This document shows positions 56,507 to 64,000 of a stretch of 64,000 nucleotides of DNA, piece after piece; the first letter of the stretch is position 1, and each line of letters begins with the position of its first letter. This DNA is from Streptomyces gilvus. GTDB taxonomy: Bacteria > Actinomycetota > Actinomycetes > Streptomycetales > Streptomycetaceae. The translations under genes were made by a program, and so were the position numbers. Under the pieces are notes generated by a model. That model saw only the letters and a program-made list of their open reading frames with translations, was not told the origin of the DNA and searched no databases. The stretch spans positions 186,001 through 250,000 of the forward strand of contig NZ_JAKWBE010000001.1 of NCBI RefSeq assembly GCF_022513565.1. The letters run 5' to 3'.

Positions 56507-57754
56507 ATGGCGCGGACCGACCCGGAAGGCCACGGCCCCGTCCGTTTCGGCCCGCCCCTTCCCGAGGACGGACTGCCCGTACTGCCCGAACTCGCCGCCG
56601 TTCTCGCGGCCTCCGCCGCCCGCGCCGACAGCGAACCCGTCGGCGGCGGCCCCGCGCTCATCGAGGCCGCCTGCGGCTACTGGGGGCGCCGCGGACTCGC
56701 CGCCGCCCCCGACCGCGTGGCCGCCGGCCCCGGCGCCCCCGCCCTGCTGCTGGCCCTGACCGCCGCGCTCGGCGGCGACGTCCTGGTGCCCCGGCCCTGC
56801 GCGGCCTGGTGGGCGCCGTACGCCCGTCTGCTCGGCAGACCCGTCTTCCATGTCGCGACGCCCGCCGAGAGCGGCGGCGTCCCGGACCCGTACGCGCTGC
56901 TGGAGACCGTCCGGCGGGTGCGCGACGAGGGCGGTGACCCGCGGCTGCTGGTGCTGTCCGTCGCGGACGACCCCACCGCCACCGTCGCCCCGCCCGAGGC
57001 GCTGCACGCGTGTCTGGAAGCCGCCGCGGCCGAGGGCCTGCACCTGGTCAGCGACGAGACCTGGCGCGACACCCTGCACGCCCCGCACGACACCGTGCTG
57101 CTCAGCCCCGCCGAGATGCTCCCCGACCGGGTCACCGTCGTCACCGACCTGGCCGGCGCCCTGCTGCCGCCCGGCTGGCCGGCCGCGGTGGCCCGCTTCC
57201 CGGCGGGGGAGGCCGGCGACGGCCTGCACGCGCGCGTGCTGGACGTGCTGACCGCCCTCGGCGCGAGCGTCGCCGGCCCGGTCGCCGCCCCGGCCGTGTA
57301 CGCGCTGGGCGAGCCCGAGCCGGTCACCGCGCGTGTCGCCGCCACCGTCCGCCTGCACGCGCGCGTGGCCGCCGCCGCGCACGCCGCCGTCGTCGCCGCG
57401 GGCGCCCTGTCCCGTCCGCCGCAGGCCGGCCGCCACCTCTACGCCGACCTCGGACCGCTGCGTTCCGCGCTCGCCGCGCACGGCGTCGGCGACGCGCAGG
57501 AACTGGAGGACTTCCTCGCCGCCCGTCTCGGCATGCCCGCGCCCGGCGGCCACCGCTTCGGCGACGAACTCGGCGCGCTGCGCGTGCGTCTGTCCACCGG
57601 CCCGCTGCTGGGCGTGAGCGACGAGGAGCGCACGGAATGTCTCACCGAACCCTCGCCGTTGGAACTGCCACACGTGCAACGCGCGTTGAACCAAGTGAAG
57701 TCGGTCTTCGACGACCTCCGCGACGACGCTCGGCGATGGGAGCCTCCCCGATGA
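56507..57754 (+). CDS. PLP-dependent aminotransferase-fold protein lacking the catalytic lysine
   Basis: A 415-residue class I/II aminotransferase-fold protein. It has an N-terminal domain with ALIEAACGYWGRRGLAAAPD and the cofactor-phosphate region AAGPGAPALLLALTAALGGD, a degenerate NPxNPTG equivalent (VADDPTATVAPPEAL), and HLVSDETWRDTL with the pyridine-N Asp. At the place of the Schiff-base lysine (SxSK...GWRxG) it reads VTDLAGALLPPGWPAAVARF. The protein has only one lysine in total, near residue 398, so normal transaminase chemistry is not possible. ATG 56507 has GGAGG 5 nt upstream, and the stop overlaps the next MBL-fold gene (ATGA). It may be a pseudoenzyme or a regulator-like binding protein. 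Confidence 0.82.
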   Translation: MARTDPEGHGPVRFGPPLPEDGLPVLPELAAVLAASAARADSEPVGGGPALIEAACGYWGRRGLAAAPDRVAAGPGAPALLLALTAALGGDVLVPRPCAAWWAPYARLLGRPVFHVATPAESGGVPDPYALLETVRRVRDEGGDPRLLVLSVADDPTATVAPPEALHACLEAAAAEGLHLVSDETWRDTLHAPHDTVLLSPAEMLPDRVTVVTDLAGALLPPGWPAAVARFPAGEAGDGLHARVLDVLTALGASVAGPVAAPAVYALGEPEPVTARVAATVRLHARVAAAAHAAVVAAGALSRPPQAGRHLYADLGPLRSALAAHGVGDAQELEDFLAARLGMPAPGGHRFGDELGALRVRLSTGPLLGVSDEERTECLTEPSPLELPHVQRALNQVKSVFDDLRDDARRWEPPR

Positions 57755-58806
57755 CGCAGCAGTCCGAGTCGACCACCACCACGACCACCCGGGAAGCCGA
57801 CGAGCCGCCGTCCACCACCGGGTTCGCGCCCCCGTTCCCCCCGCTCGCCGAGCCGCGCCCGCTGGGCGAGCGCCGGGTGTGGCCGCGGACCTTCCACGAC
57901 CGTCTCACCGCCCCGCTGCCCGGCCTGAAGGCCATGGCCCGCTTCGCCCGCGAGGGCTCCGTGCGCCCCGGCCGCGAGGGCCTCGCCGACATCCCCCGGC
58001 TCCCCTTCGAACCCGCCCCGCTGCCCCGCGTCGACGCCCGCACCATCGCCGTCTCCTGGGCCGGGCACGCCAGTTGGATCCTCCAGGTCGGCGGTCTGAC
58101 CGTCCTCACCGACCCGGTCTGGTCCCGTCGCATCCTCGGCACCCCGGCCCGTATCACCCCCGTCGGCGTGCCCTGGGAGTCCCTTCCGCGCGTGGACGCG
58201 GTCGTCATCAGCCACAACCACTACGACCACCTGGACGCCCCCACCCTGCGCCGACTCCCGCGCGACACCCCGGTGTTCGCCCCGGCGGGCCTCGCCCGCT
58301 GGTTCCAGCGCCGCCGGTTCACGGCCGTCACCGAGCTGGACTGGTGGGAGGCGGCCGAACTGAACGGCGTCCGCTTCGACTTCGTCCCCGCCCACCACTG
58401 GTCCAAGCGCACCCTCATCGACACCTGCCACAGCCTCTGGGGCGGCTGGGTGCTCACCGACCCCGAAGGCCGGCGCGTCTACTTCGCCGGCGACACGGGC
58501 TACGGCCACTGGTTCGACCGGATCGGCCGCCGCTACCCCGGCATCGACCTGGCCCTGCTGCCGATCGGCGCCTACGACCCGCGCTGGTGGCTGAGCGACG
58601 TCCACTGCGACCCGGAGGAGGCGGTACGCGCGGCGCGGGACCTCGGCGCGCGCCGGATGGCGCCGATGCACTGGGGCACGTTCGTCCTGTCGGCGGAGCC
58701 GGTGCTGGAACCGCTCACCCGGGTGCGCGCCGCCTGGGAGAAGGCGGGCCTGGACCGGGAGAACCTGTGGGACCTGCCGGTGGGAGGCTCCCGGGTGCTG
58801 GACTAG
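57751..58806 (+). CDS. Metallo-beta-lactamase-fold hydrolase (NAPE-PLD/UlaG-like)
   Basis: A 351-residue zinc hydrolase. A Thr-rich start (residues 1-50) is followed by AVSWAGHASWILQVGGLTVL, the HxHxDH-equivalent ISHNHYDHLDAPTL (near 152), DFVPAHHWSKRTLIDTCHSL, FAGDTGYGHWFDRIGRR (metal Asp) and APMHWGTFVLSAEPV (last metal His). The pattern matches NAPE-hydrolysing phospholipase D-like proteins, which act on phosphodiesters or phospholipid-linked groups. ATG 57751 overlaps the PLP-fold gene by 4 nt, so both proteins are made together. It converges with the DedA-like gene, overlapping by 4 nt. Confidence 0.87.
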   Translation: MTQQSESTTTTTTREADEPPSTTGFAPPFPPLAEPRPLGERRVWPRTFHDRLTAPLPGLKAMARFAREGSVRPGREGLADIPRLPFEPAPLPRVDARTIAVSWAGHASWILQVGGLTVLTDPVWSRRILGTPARITPVGVPWESLPRVDAVVISHNHYDHLDAPTLRRLPRDTPVFAPAGLARWFQRRRFTAVTELDWWEAAELNGVRFDFVPAHHWSKRTLIDTCHSLWGGWVLTDPEGRRVYFAGDTGYGHWFDRIGRRYPGIDLALLPIGAYDPRWWLSDVHCDPEEAVRAARDLGARRMAPMHWGTFVLSAEPVLEPLTRVRAAWEKAGLDRENLWDLPVGGSRVLD

Positions 58807-59429
58807 GCAGTCGTCGTCCGGCGGAGCTTTCGCCACAGGCCGGGGGCCGCGCTGATCAGGACGGTCAGCGCGACCGCCGCCACCACGCCCTCCCAGGGCT
58901 CCGGGAACAGCGAGCCGCCCAGGATCCCGATCACCTGATAGGTGGCCGCCCACGCCAGGCACGCCGGGAGGTTGCCCCGCGCGAACCGGCGCATCGGCCA
59001 CTTCGCCAGCAGACAGGCCAGCATCACCGGAATCCGCCCGGCCGGCACCAGCCGGGACAGCACCAGCACCGCGACCCCGTGCTCGGCCAGCTTCTCCTGC
59101 GCCTGCGTCAGCCGCTCCTCCGGCGCCCGCGACCGTATCGCCTCCAGCCACCGCGAACCGTTCTTCGACTTCAGCCCGCGCCGCCCCAGCCAGTACAGCG
59201 CCGCGTCCCCGAGGAAAGCCGCCAGCGACGACGTCACGAACACCAGCAACAGCGAGAAGGGCGCGGTCTGGTGAAAGGCCACCACCGCGGCCGTACTGAC
59301 CAGCGCCCCCGTCGGAATCACCGGGACCAGAGCCCCGAACAGCACCAGCAGGAACAGCGACGGATATCCCAGCGCCTGCTGGGTCGACTCGGCCGGCACG
59401 GTCGTCGCGCTGACGGCCAGCTGTATCAC
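58803..59429 (-). CDS. DedA/VTT family membrane protein
   Basis: A 208-residue integral membrane protein of the DedA/TVP38 (VTT) superfamily, which flips undecaprenyl- or phosphatidyl-type lipids. It has LFLLVLFGALVPVIPTGALV (re-entrant loop), SLAAFLGDAALYWLGRRGL and the motif LSRLVPAGRIPVMLACLL typical of DedA, then a final helix VVAAVALTVLISAAPGLW and a basic end. ATG 59429 overlaps the upstream MBL-fold gene by 4 nt. It shares the minus-strand operon with that hydrolase. Confidence 0.88.
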   Translation of the reverse strand: MIQLAVSATTVPAESTQQALGYPSLFLLVLFGALVPVIPTGALVSTAAVVAFHQTAPFSLLLVFVTSSLAAFLGDAALYWLGRRGLKSKNGSRWLEAIRSRAPEERLTQAQEKLAEHGVAVLVLSRLVPAGRIPVMLACLLAKWPMRRFARGNLPACLAWAATYQVIGILGGSLFPEPWEGVVAAVALTVLISAAPGLWRKLRRTTTA

Positions 59430-60199
59430 CGTGCGACCTCCAGCCGCACACTCTCCCCGTGCCCGAGCCGGTGCACCGCCACGGCAGGCGCGTACTCGGC
59501 GGCCAGGCGCACGAACTCCTCGCCCGGCGCATGGAACTCATGGGGGCGCACGGCGTCCATGCCGATCGGCCAGTACGTGCCGTAGTGCACCGGCACCGCG
59601 CTGCGCGCCCCCAGCCGGGCCAGCGCCCGCGCCGCCCGCCCCGCGTCCAGGTGCCCCTCGCCGAGGTACGGCCCCCAGCCGCCGACCGGCAGCAACGCCA
59701 CGTCGACCGTCCCGACCTCCTCGGCCATGGTGTCGAACAGCCCGGTGTCCCCGGCGAAGTACGTGCGCCCCTCGCCCTCGACGACGTACCCGAGAGCGGG
59801 CGAGCGGTGCGGCCCGACCGGCAGCCGGCGCCCGTCGTGCAGCGCGGGAACCGCCCGTACGACCAGGTCACCGACCCGTGTGACCTCCCCGGCGGCCACC
59901 TCGGTCACCGTGAGATGGGTGAGCCGGCGCAGCCCCGGGACGGCCCGGGGGGCGCCCCGGGGCACCAGCAGGCGCGTGCCCGGCGCGAGCCGCTGGAGTG
60001 AGGGAACATGCAGGTGATCGGCGTGCAGATGGGACACCAGGGCCACGTCCGCCTGCCAGGCCCCGGGCGGCGGGACGGCGCCCCGGCGACGGCGCAGATG
60101 GGCCAGGCGGCGCGCGAACAGGGGGTCGGTGAGCACCCGGACGTCCGAGTCCCGGAGCGTGCAGGTGGCGTGACCCCACCAGGTGATCTCCACCGGCAC
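59426..60199 (-). CDS. Metallo-beta-lactamase-fold hydrolase (UlaG-like)
   Basis: A 257-residue zinc hydrolase: MPVEITWWGHATCTLRDSDV, the metal motif VSHLHADHLHVPSLQRLAPG (HxHxDH), YFAGDTGLFDTMAEE and AVPVHYGTYWPIG (last metal His). It is shorter than, and clearly different from, the MBL-fold protein at 57.8 kb. It heads a two-gene operon with the DedA-like protein (4-nt overlap), so it may process a lipid-linked or cell-wall intermediate (inference). ATG 60199 follows AAAGAGGTG. Confidence 0.86.
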   Translation of the reverse strand: MPVEITWWGHATCTLRDSDVRVLTDPLFARRLAHLRRRRGAVPPPGAWQADVALVSHLHADHLHVPSLQRLAPGTRLLVPRGAPRAVPGLRRLTHLTVTEVAAGEVTRVGDLVVRAVPALHDGRRLPVGPHRSPALGYVVEGEGRTYFAGDTGLFDTMAEEVGTVDVALLPVGGWGPYLGEGHLDAGRAARALARLGARSAVPVHYGTYWPIGMDAVRPHEFHAPGEEFVRLAAEYAPAVAVHRLGHGESVRLEVAR

Positions 60200-60282
60200 C
60201 TCTTTGCCTCCTTCGCGCGACTCCCCGAAGCCTACGGGCTGGAGTAGGGTCGGCGGCGAAACCCGGAGGTGAGGGGGACGCC

Positions 60283-60690
60283 ATGGGACCGGTAGGCGTG
60301 CGTGTGACGGCGATCGCGAGTCTGACGCCGCTCGAGGAGCTGGACGCCGATCCCTTCCTGGTGGACTCCCGCAGCCAGCACGCGATGTGCGCGCGCTGGG
60401 CGGCGGAGCACGGGTACACGATCGCCCGCGAGCTGCTGGTCCGGGGGGTGCGGGCCGACCACTGCGTCCTGTGGGACGGGGTCCGGCCCGGCGTGGACCT
60501 GTTCGTGGCCCCGAGCCGCCGGGTGCTGGAGAGCGCGCTGTCGTCGGTCGAGGAGTTCACCGCCGAGTGCGCCCGGCGCGGGGTGCGGGTGGAGACGGTG
60601 GGCAGCGCCGAACCGCGCTACGACGCCCAGATGAAGGCCCGGGTGCACCGCAGGCTGTCGATGCCGACGGCCGGCTACGACGGCCGGTAG
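60283..60690 (+). CDS. Small protein resembling a serine-recombinase catalytic domain
   Basis: A 135-residue soluble protein of uncertain nature. SRSQHAMCARWAAEHGYTIA, GVRPGVDLFVAPSRRVLESA and LSSVEEFTAECARRGVRVET follow the order of elements in the resolvase N-terminal domain (RQxxxCxxWAxxxGY, then VVxKLDRLxRS, then FVEECxxRGV). The catalytic RVS at the start is represented by AIASLTP and the key arginines are partly absent, and there is no DNA-binding domain, so it is unlikely to be an active recombinase. ATG 60283 is 27 nt after a GGAG-like site (GGAGTAGGG). No operon partner. Confidence 0.65.
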   Translation: MGPVGVRVTAIASLTPLEELDADPFLVDSRSQHAMCARWAAEHGYTIARELLVRGVRADHCVLWDGVRPGVDLFVAPSRRVLESALSSVEEFTAECARRGVRVETVGSAEPRYDAQMKARVHRRLSMPTAGYDGR

Positions 60691-60769
60691 GACCGGCCCG
60701 GGCAGCTCGTATGACAGGCTTGGCCCGGGCCCGCGGGGACGACGGGCCGGGACGTGAGGTGGACCGGGC

Positions 60770-62830
60770 GTGCGTGGTGTGCGGTGGCGGCGGGTCGTCA
60801 GCCAGCTGGGGCGGAGCGTCGTGGTGTGGGCGGTCTCCACGGTCACCATGCTCGTGCTCGCCGGGATCCTGCCCGACTTCCGCCTCCAGTCCCCGGACGG
60901 CGAGAGCGCCACGCACATCGCCGTCACCGCCGCGTTCGGCGCCGGCGCCTTCGGTGTGCTCTCGGCCCTGGTGTGGCCGCTGCTCGTGCGCGCCCTGCTG
61001 CTCGTGCCGGCGCTGGTCCTCGGCCTGCTGGTCTTCGTCCTGAACGGCTCCCTGCTGCTGGTCGCCCTGCGGCTGAACCCCTCCTCCAGCGCCGAGGCCG
61101 CCCCCGAGACCGCCGTGGTCGTCGCCGCGGTGATGTCCGCCGTCGCCTCCGCCACCGGCGGTGCCCTCGCCGTGCGCGACGACGACGCCTACCGCCGGCG
61201 CCTCTACCGTCTCGCCGACCGCCGCCGCGCACCCGGCCCGCCCGGCCCGGCCACCCCCGGCACCGTCTTCCTGCAACTGGACGGCGTCGGCCACGACGTC
61301 CTCCTGGCCGCCGTCGGCAAGGGCCTGATGCCCACCGTCGCCCAGTGGCTGGAGGGCACCCACCGGCTCACCCCCTGGCGCACCGACTGGTCCAGCCAGA
61401 CCGGCGCCAGCCAGCTCGGCATCCTGCACGGCACCAACCACGACGTGCCCGCGTTCCGCTGGTACGACAAGGACCGCCGCGAGGTCATCGTCTGCAACCG
61501 CCCGACCAGCGCGGCCGAACTGCAGCGGCGGGCCGTCGAGTTCACCGGCGACAGCGGACTGCTCAGCGTCGACGGCGCGAGCCGCGGCAACCTCTTCGGC
61601 GGCGGCGCCGACGAACAGGCCCTCGTGCTGTCCATAGCCACCCGCCGCCGCGGCCGGGAGAACCGCTCCCGGGCCGGCTACTTCGCCTACTTCTGTGACC
61701 CGGCCAACGCGGTGCGCACCGTCATGTCCTTCGTCGCCGAGGTCGGCCGCGAGATCGGCGAGTCGACCAGGGCCCGCATCCGCAAGCAGCGGCCCCGCGT
61801 CTCCCGGGGCGGCCTGTATCCCCTCGTCCGCGCCTTCGCGACCGTCGTCGAACGGGACGTCGTGGTCGCCGCCGTGATGGGCGACCTGCTCGCCGGCCGC
61901 ACCGCCGTCTACGCCGACCTGGTCGCCTACGACGAGGTCGCGCACCACTCCGGGCCGACCAGCCGCGACGCCGAGAAGGTTCTCCAGCGCCTCGACCGGG
62001 CGCTCGCGCTGATCGCGAACGTCGCCGAGCACGCCCCGCGGCCGTACCGCATCGTCGTGCTGTCCGATCACGGGCAGAGCCCCGGCGAGACCTTCCGCGC
62101 CCGCTACGGCCTCGGTCTCGGCGAGCTGGTGCGGGCCGGCTGCGGGCTGCCGGTGCCACGCAAGGCGCGGCGCACCCACAGCGGCGCCGAGGCGCGGGCC
62201 GCGGTGCGGGCGGCACTGCGGCGGCCCGTCGAGGAACGCGGCGAGCACCTCCGCCCGTCCCGCCACTCCGAGCCGCTCGTGCTCGCCTCCGGCAACCTCG
62301 GCCTGGTCTCCTTCCCCGACGTGCCGCACCGGATGAGCAAGGAGGAGATCGACGCCCGCCACCCCGCCCTGCTGACGACCCTCGCCAACCATCCCGGCAT
62401 CGGCTTCCTCCTCGTCCGCAGCGAGGAGCACGGCGGACTGGTGCTCGGCGCCCACGGCGCCCAGATCCCGCTCGACCGACTGGACGACGATCCGGGGCCG
62501 TTGGAGGTCTTCGGGCCCCAAGCGGCGGACGCCGTGCGGCGCACGCACTCCTTCCCGCACACCGCCGACATCATGGTCAACTCCTTCCACGACCCGGCGG
62601 ACGGCGAGGTCCTCGCCTTCGAGGAGCAGATCGGCTCCCACGGCGGCCTCGGCGGCGCCCAGGCCAGGCCCTTCCTGCTCTCCCCGCTCGCCTTCTCCGA
62701 GCCGGTCGAGGAGGGCGCCGAACTCGTCGGCGCCGAGCAGGTCCACCGGGTGCTGCGACGGTGGCTGCGGGAGCTGAACGGGCCGCAGGTGCCGCTGTCC
62801 GACGAGGACGAGCGGGAGCGGGCCGCCTGA
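60770..62830 (+). CDS. Membrane-anchored alkaline-phosphatase-superfamily phosphodiesterase with holin-like N terminus
   Basis: A 686-residue membrane protein. Residues about 1-140 hold four hydrophobic helices (SVVVWAVSTVTMLVLAGILP; AFGAGAFGVLSALVWPLLVR; ALLLVPALVLGLLVFVLNG; AVVVAAVMSAVASATGGALA), like phage-holin family IV/DUF360-type domains. Then comes a type I phosphodiesterase/nucleotide pyrophosphatase domain: TVFLQLDGVGHDVL (metal Asp), DWSSQTGASQLGILHGTNHD (nucleophile region), VAYDEVAHHSGP (Asp/His) and RIVVLSDHGQSPGETF (Asp/His), then HGGLGGAQARPFLLSPLAF. GTG 60770. The catalytic domain faces either side of the membrane; the substrate is a phosphodiester, perhaps a cell-wall polymer. 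It precedes the MoxR-like gene by 80 bp. Confidence 0.85.
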   Translation: MRGVRWRRVVSQLGRSVVVWAVSTVTMLVLAGILPDFRLQSPDGESATHIAVTAAFGAGAFGVLSALVWPLLVRALLLVPALVLGLLVFVLNGSLLLVALRLNPSSSAEAAPETAVVVAAVMSAVASATGGALAVRDDDAYRRRLYRLADRRRAPGPPGPATPGTVFLQLDGVGHDVLLAAVGKGLMPTVAQWLEGTHRLTPWRTDWSSQTGASQLGILHGTNHDVPAFRWYDKDRREVIVCNRPTSAAELQRRAVEFTGDSGLLSVDGASRGNLFGGGADEQALVLSIATRRRGRENRSRAGYFAYFCDPANAVRTVMSFVAEVGREIGESTRARIRKQRPRVSRGGLYPLVRAFATVVERDVVVAAVMGDLLAGRTAVYADLVAYDEVAHHSGPTSRDAEKVLQRLDRALALIANVAEHAPRPYRIVVLSDHGQSPGETFRARYGLGLGELVRAGCGLPVPRKARRTHSGAEARAAVRAALRRPVEERGEHLRPSRHSEPLVLASGNLGLVSFPDVPHRMSKEEIDARHPALLTTLANHPGIGFLLVRSEEHGGLVLGAHGAQIPLDRLDDDPGPLEVFGPQAADAVRRTHSFPHTADIMVNSFHDPADGEVLAFEEQIGSHGGLGGAQARPFLLSPLAFSEPVEEGAELVGAEQVHRVLRRWLRELNGPQVPLSDEDERERAA

Positions 62831-62866
62831 AAACCAGCTGCGCGGGCGGAGCCGTACGCACACACT

Positions 62867-62890
62867 GTTCGGGCCGGACATCGCCCGAAC
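62867..62890. terminator. Inverted repeat between phosphodiesterase and MoxR-like genes
   Basis: GTTCGGGC (62867-62874) and GCCCGAAC (62883-62890) are perfectly complementary, with an 8-nt loop. It lies 36 nt after the phosphodiesterase stop and 20 nt before the start of the ATPase gene. It could be a terminator, an operator or an attenuator. No T-run follows, as is usual in this genus. Confidence 0.5.
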
Positions 62891-62910
62891 CTCCCTAAGG
62901 AACCCCGCCC

Positions 62911-63972
62911 TTGCAGGCCGCCGTCACCGTCACTCCCGCCCGTGTCCCCGAGCTGCTGCTGGGCCTGGCCACCGTCCGTCCCGTGTTCCTCTGGGGCGCG
63001 CCCGGCATCGGGAAGTCCTCCCTGGTGCGGGAGTTCGCCGAGTCGCTGGGACTGGAGTGCGTGAGCCTGCTCGGCACGCAGCTCGCGCCCGAGGACCTGA
63101 TCGGTGTTCCGCAGATCCGCGACGGCCGGTCGGTGTTCTGCCCGCCCGAGGCGATCGCCCGCGACGAGCCGTACTGCCTGTTCCTGGACGAGCTGAACGC
63201 GGCCACGCCCGACGTGCAGAAGGCGTTCTACTCCCTCATCCTCGACCGCCGCATCGGCACCTACGAGCTCCCCAAGGGGTCGATCGTCATCGGCGCCGGC
63301 AACCGCGCCACGGACAACGCGCTCGCCCGTCCCATCGCCTCCGCCCTCGTCAACCGCCTCACCCACGTCCATCTGGAGGCGTCCGCGAAGGACTGGCTGA
63401 CCTGGGCCGCGCACCACGACATCCACCCGTGGGTCCTGGACCACGTCACCGACCGTCCCGACCACCTGTGGTCCAAGCCGCCCAAGACCGAGGAACCGTT
63501 CTCCACACCCCGCTCCTGGCACATGCTCTCCGACGCCCTGCACTCCTTCGGCCAGGGCGTCGACGAGGAGACGCTGAAGGTGCTGGCGCACGGCACGCTG
63601 ACGCCCGCGCACGCCACCGCCTTCTGCGGCTACGTCAAGATCGTGCGCAGCCGGTTCGGCATCGAGGCGATCATCAAGGGCGACGCCCGCTGGCCGAACC
63701 GCCTGGAGGACCGGGACCTGCTCTACTACCTCGCCGAGTCCTTCCGCGGCCGGCTGATCAAGGAACTCCCGGTCAGCAAGGAGCACATGTCGGCGAACGG
63801 CCGGCAGACCGCGTACCGCGCCAAGTCGCTGCTCGTGCAGCTCGCGGAGATCTCCGTCGAGGTCGCGCAGACCGTCATCGCCTCCGACGCCGACGGCAAC
63901 CCCGTGCTGCCCTCGTGGTTCCTCATCGAGGCGGCCCGTGACATGCCGCGGCTGGTGGAGGCGCGGCGGTGA
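62911..63972 (+). CDS. MoxR-like AAA ATPase
   Basis: A 353-residue AAA+ ATPase of the MoxR/RavA-like class that works with a von Willebrand A-type partner in chaperone-like maturation. Walker A is LWGAPGIGKSSLVREFAESL (near residue 27), pore/insert APEDLIGVPQIRDGRSVF, Walker B CLFLDELNAATPDVQKAFYS, sensor 1 VIGAGNRATDNALARPIASA and the arginine-finger region LVNRLTHVHLE. The start is TTG 62911, with TAAGGAA about 9 nt upstream. Its stop overlaps the next gene by 4 nt, so an operon continues past the window edge. Confidence 0.88.
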   Translation: MQAAVTVTPARVPELLLGLATVRPVFLWGAPGIGKSSLVREFAESLGLECVSLLGTQLAPEDLIGVPQIRDGRSVFCPPEAIARDEPYCLFLDELNAATPDVQKAFYSLILDRRIGTYELPKGSIVIGAGNRATDNALARPIASALVNRLTHVHLEASAKDWLTWAAHHDIHPWVLDHVTDRPDHLWSKPPKTEEPFSTPRSWHMLSDALHSFGQGVDEETLKVLAHGTLTPAHATAFCGYVKIVRSRFGIEAIIKGDARWPNRLEDRDLLYYLAESFRGRLIKELPVSKEHMSANGRQTAYRAKSLLVQLAEISVEVAQTVIASDADGNPVLPSWFLIEAARDMPRLVEARR

Positions 63973-64000
63973 GCCGTCCCCGCGGCAAGGGTCAGAAGAA
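63969..64000 (+). CDS. Start of next gene (truncated by window end)
   Basis: GTG at 63969 overlaps the MoxR stop (GTGA) and reads MSRPRGKGQK before the window ends. In actinomycetes MoxR-like genes of this type are followed by a vWA-like or metallopeptidase-like partner gene. Only ten residues are visible, so the identity is inferred from context. Confidence 0.6.
   Translation, partial: MSRPRGKGQK

Overview
The window is a stretch of a high-GC actinomycete chromosome, almost certainly Streptomyces. Third codon positions are nearly all G or C. The gene content is typical of the genus: a ten-gene gvpOAFGYZJLSK gas-vesicle cluster, a SpoIIE-type phosphatase fused to an anti-sigma kinase domain, a SigB/SigF-type sigma factor, an F420-dependent oxidoreductase, a secreted tripeptidyl-aminopeptidase-like hydrolase and a LAL-type LuxR regulator.

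Layout. 0-5 kb holds housekeeping or catabolic genes: a double-domain 3-hydroxyacyl-CoA dehydrogenase, a HEAT-repeat protein, a RidA protein and a secreted S33 peptidase. 5-15.4 kb is a disturbed, gene-poor stretch. It carries two decayed IS5-like transposase fragments, an intact LAL regulator, a frameshifted LuxR pseudogene, a small membrane protein, a lipoprotein, a MarR regulator with its divergent HSL-type esterase, and a truncated radical-SAM gene. 15.6-22.1 kb carries an SRPBCC protein, an MFS exporter with an unusual beta-sandwich tail, the SpoIIE phosphatase and a methyltransferase. 22.1-28.7 kb is a peptide-salvage run (M55, M20, S9 and S66 peptidases plus an acetyltransferase) flanked on both sides by gene fragments. 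28.7-33 kb holds small stress-type genes, an SDR, and an F420 oxidoreductase/enolase-superfamily operon. 33-43.5 kb is one long co-directional run: NDH-2, transketolase, a LigD-polymerase-like protein and then the complete gas-vesicle cluster, most genes overlapping by 4 nt. 43.5-55 kb is rich in oxidative and general stress functions: a Vms1/eRF1-like protein, a DUF6158 protein, catalase plus a DJ-1 protein, a CBS-pair protein, a DUF2795 protein, a TPP-dependent pyruvate-oxidase-like enzyme and a sigma factor. 55-64 kb holds a repeat-rich surface protein, a PLP-fold protein without its catalytic lysine coupled to a metallo-beta-lactamase-fold hydrolase, a DedA/MBL pair, a membrane phosphodiesterase, and a MoxR-like ATPase at the right edge.

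How it fits together. Several promoters match the Streptomyces SigB stress-promoter pattern GNNT-N14/15-GGGTAY. The best are at 32.99, 47.98 and 51.99 kb, with weaker ones at 29.16, 47.96 and 54.17 kb. Two of them lie on a palindromic GGGTACCC shared by divergent genes. Together with the sigma factor and the SpoIIE/RsbW-type regulator in the same window, this suggests that much of 29-55 kb belongs to one general-stress regulon. Gene functions are assigned from motifs and recalled family knowledge only; no database search was run.
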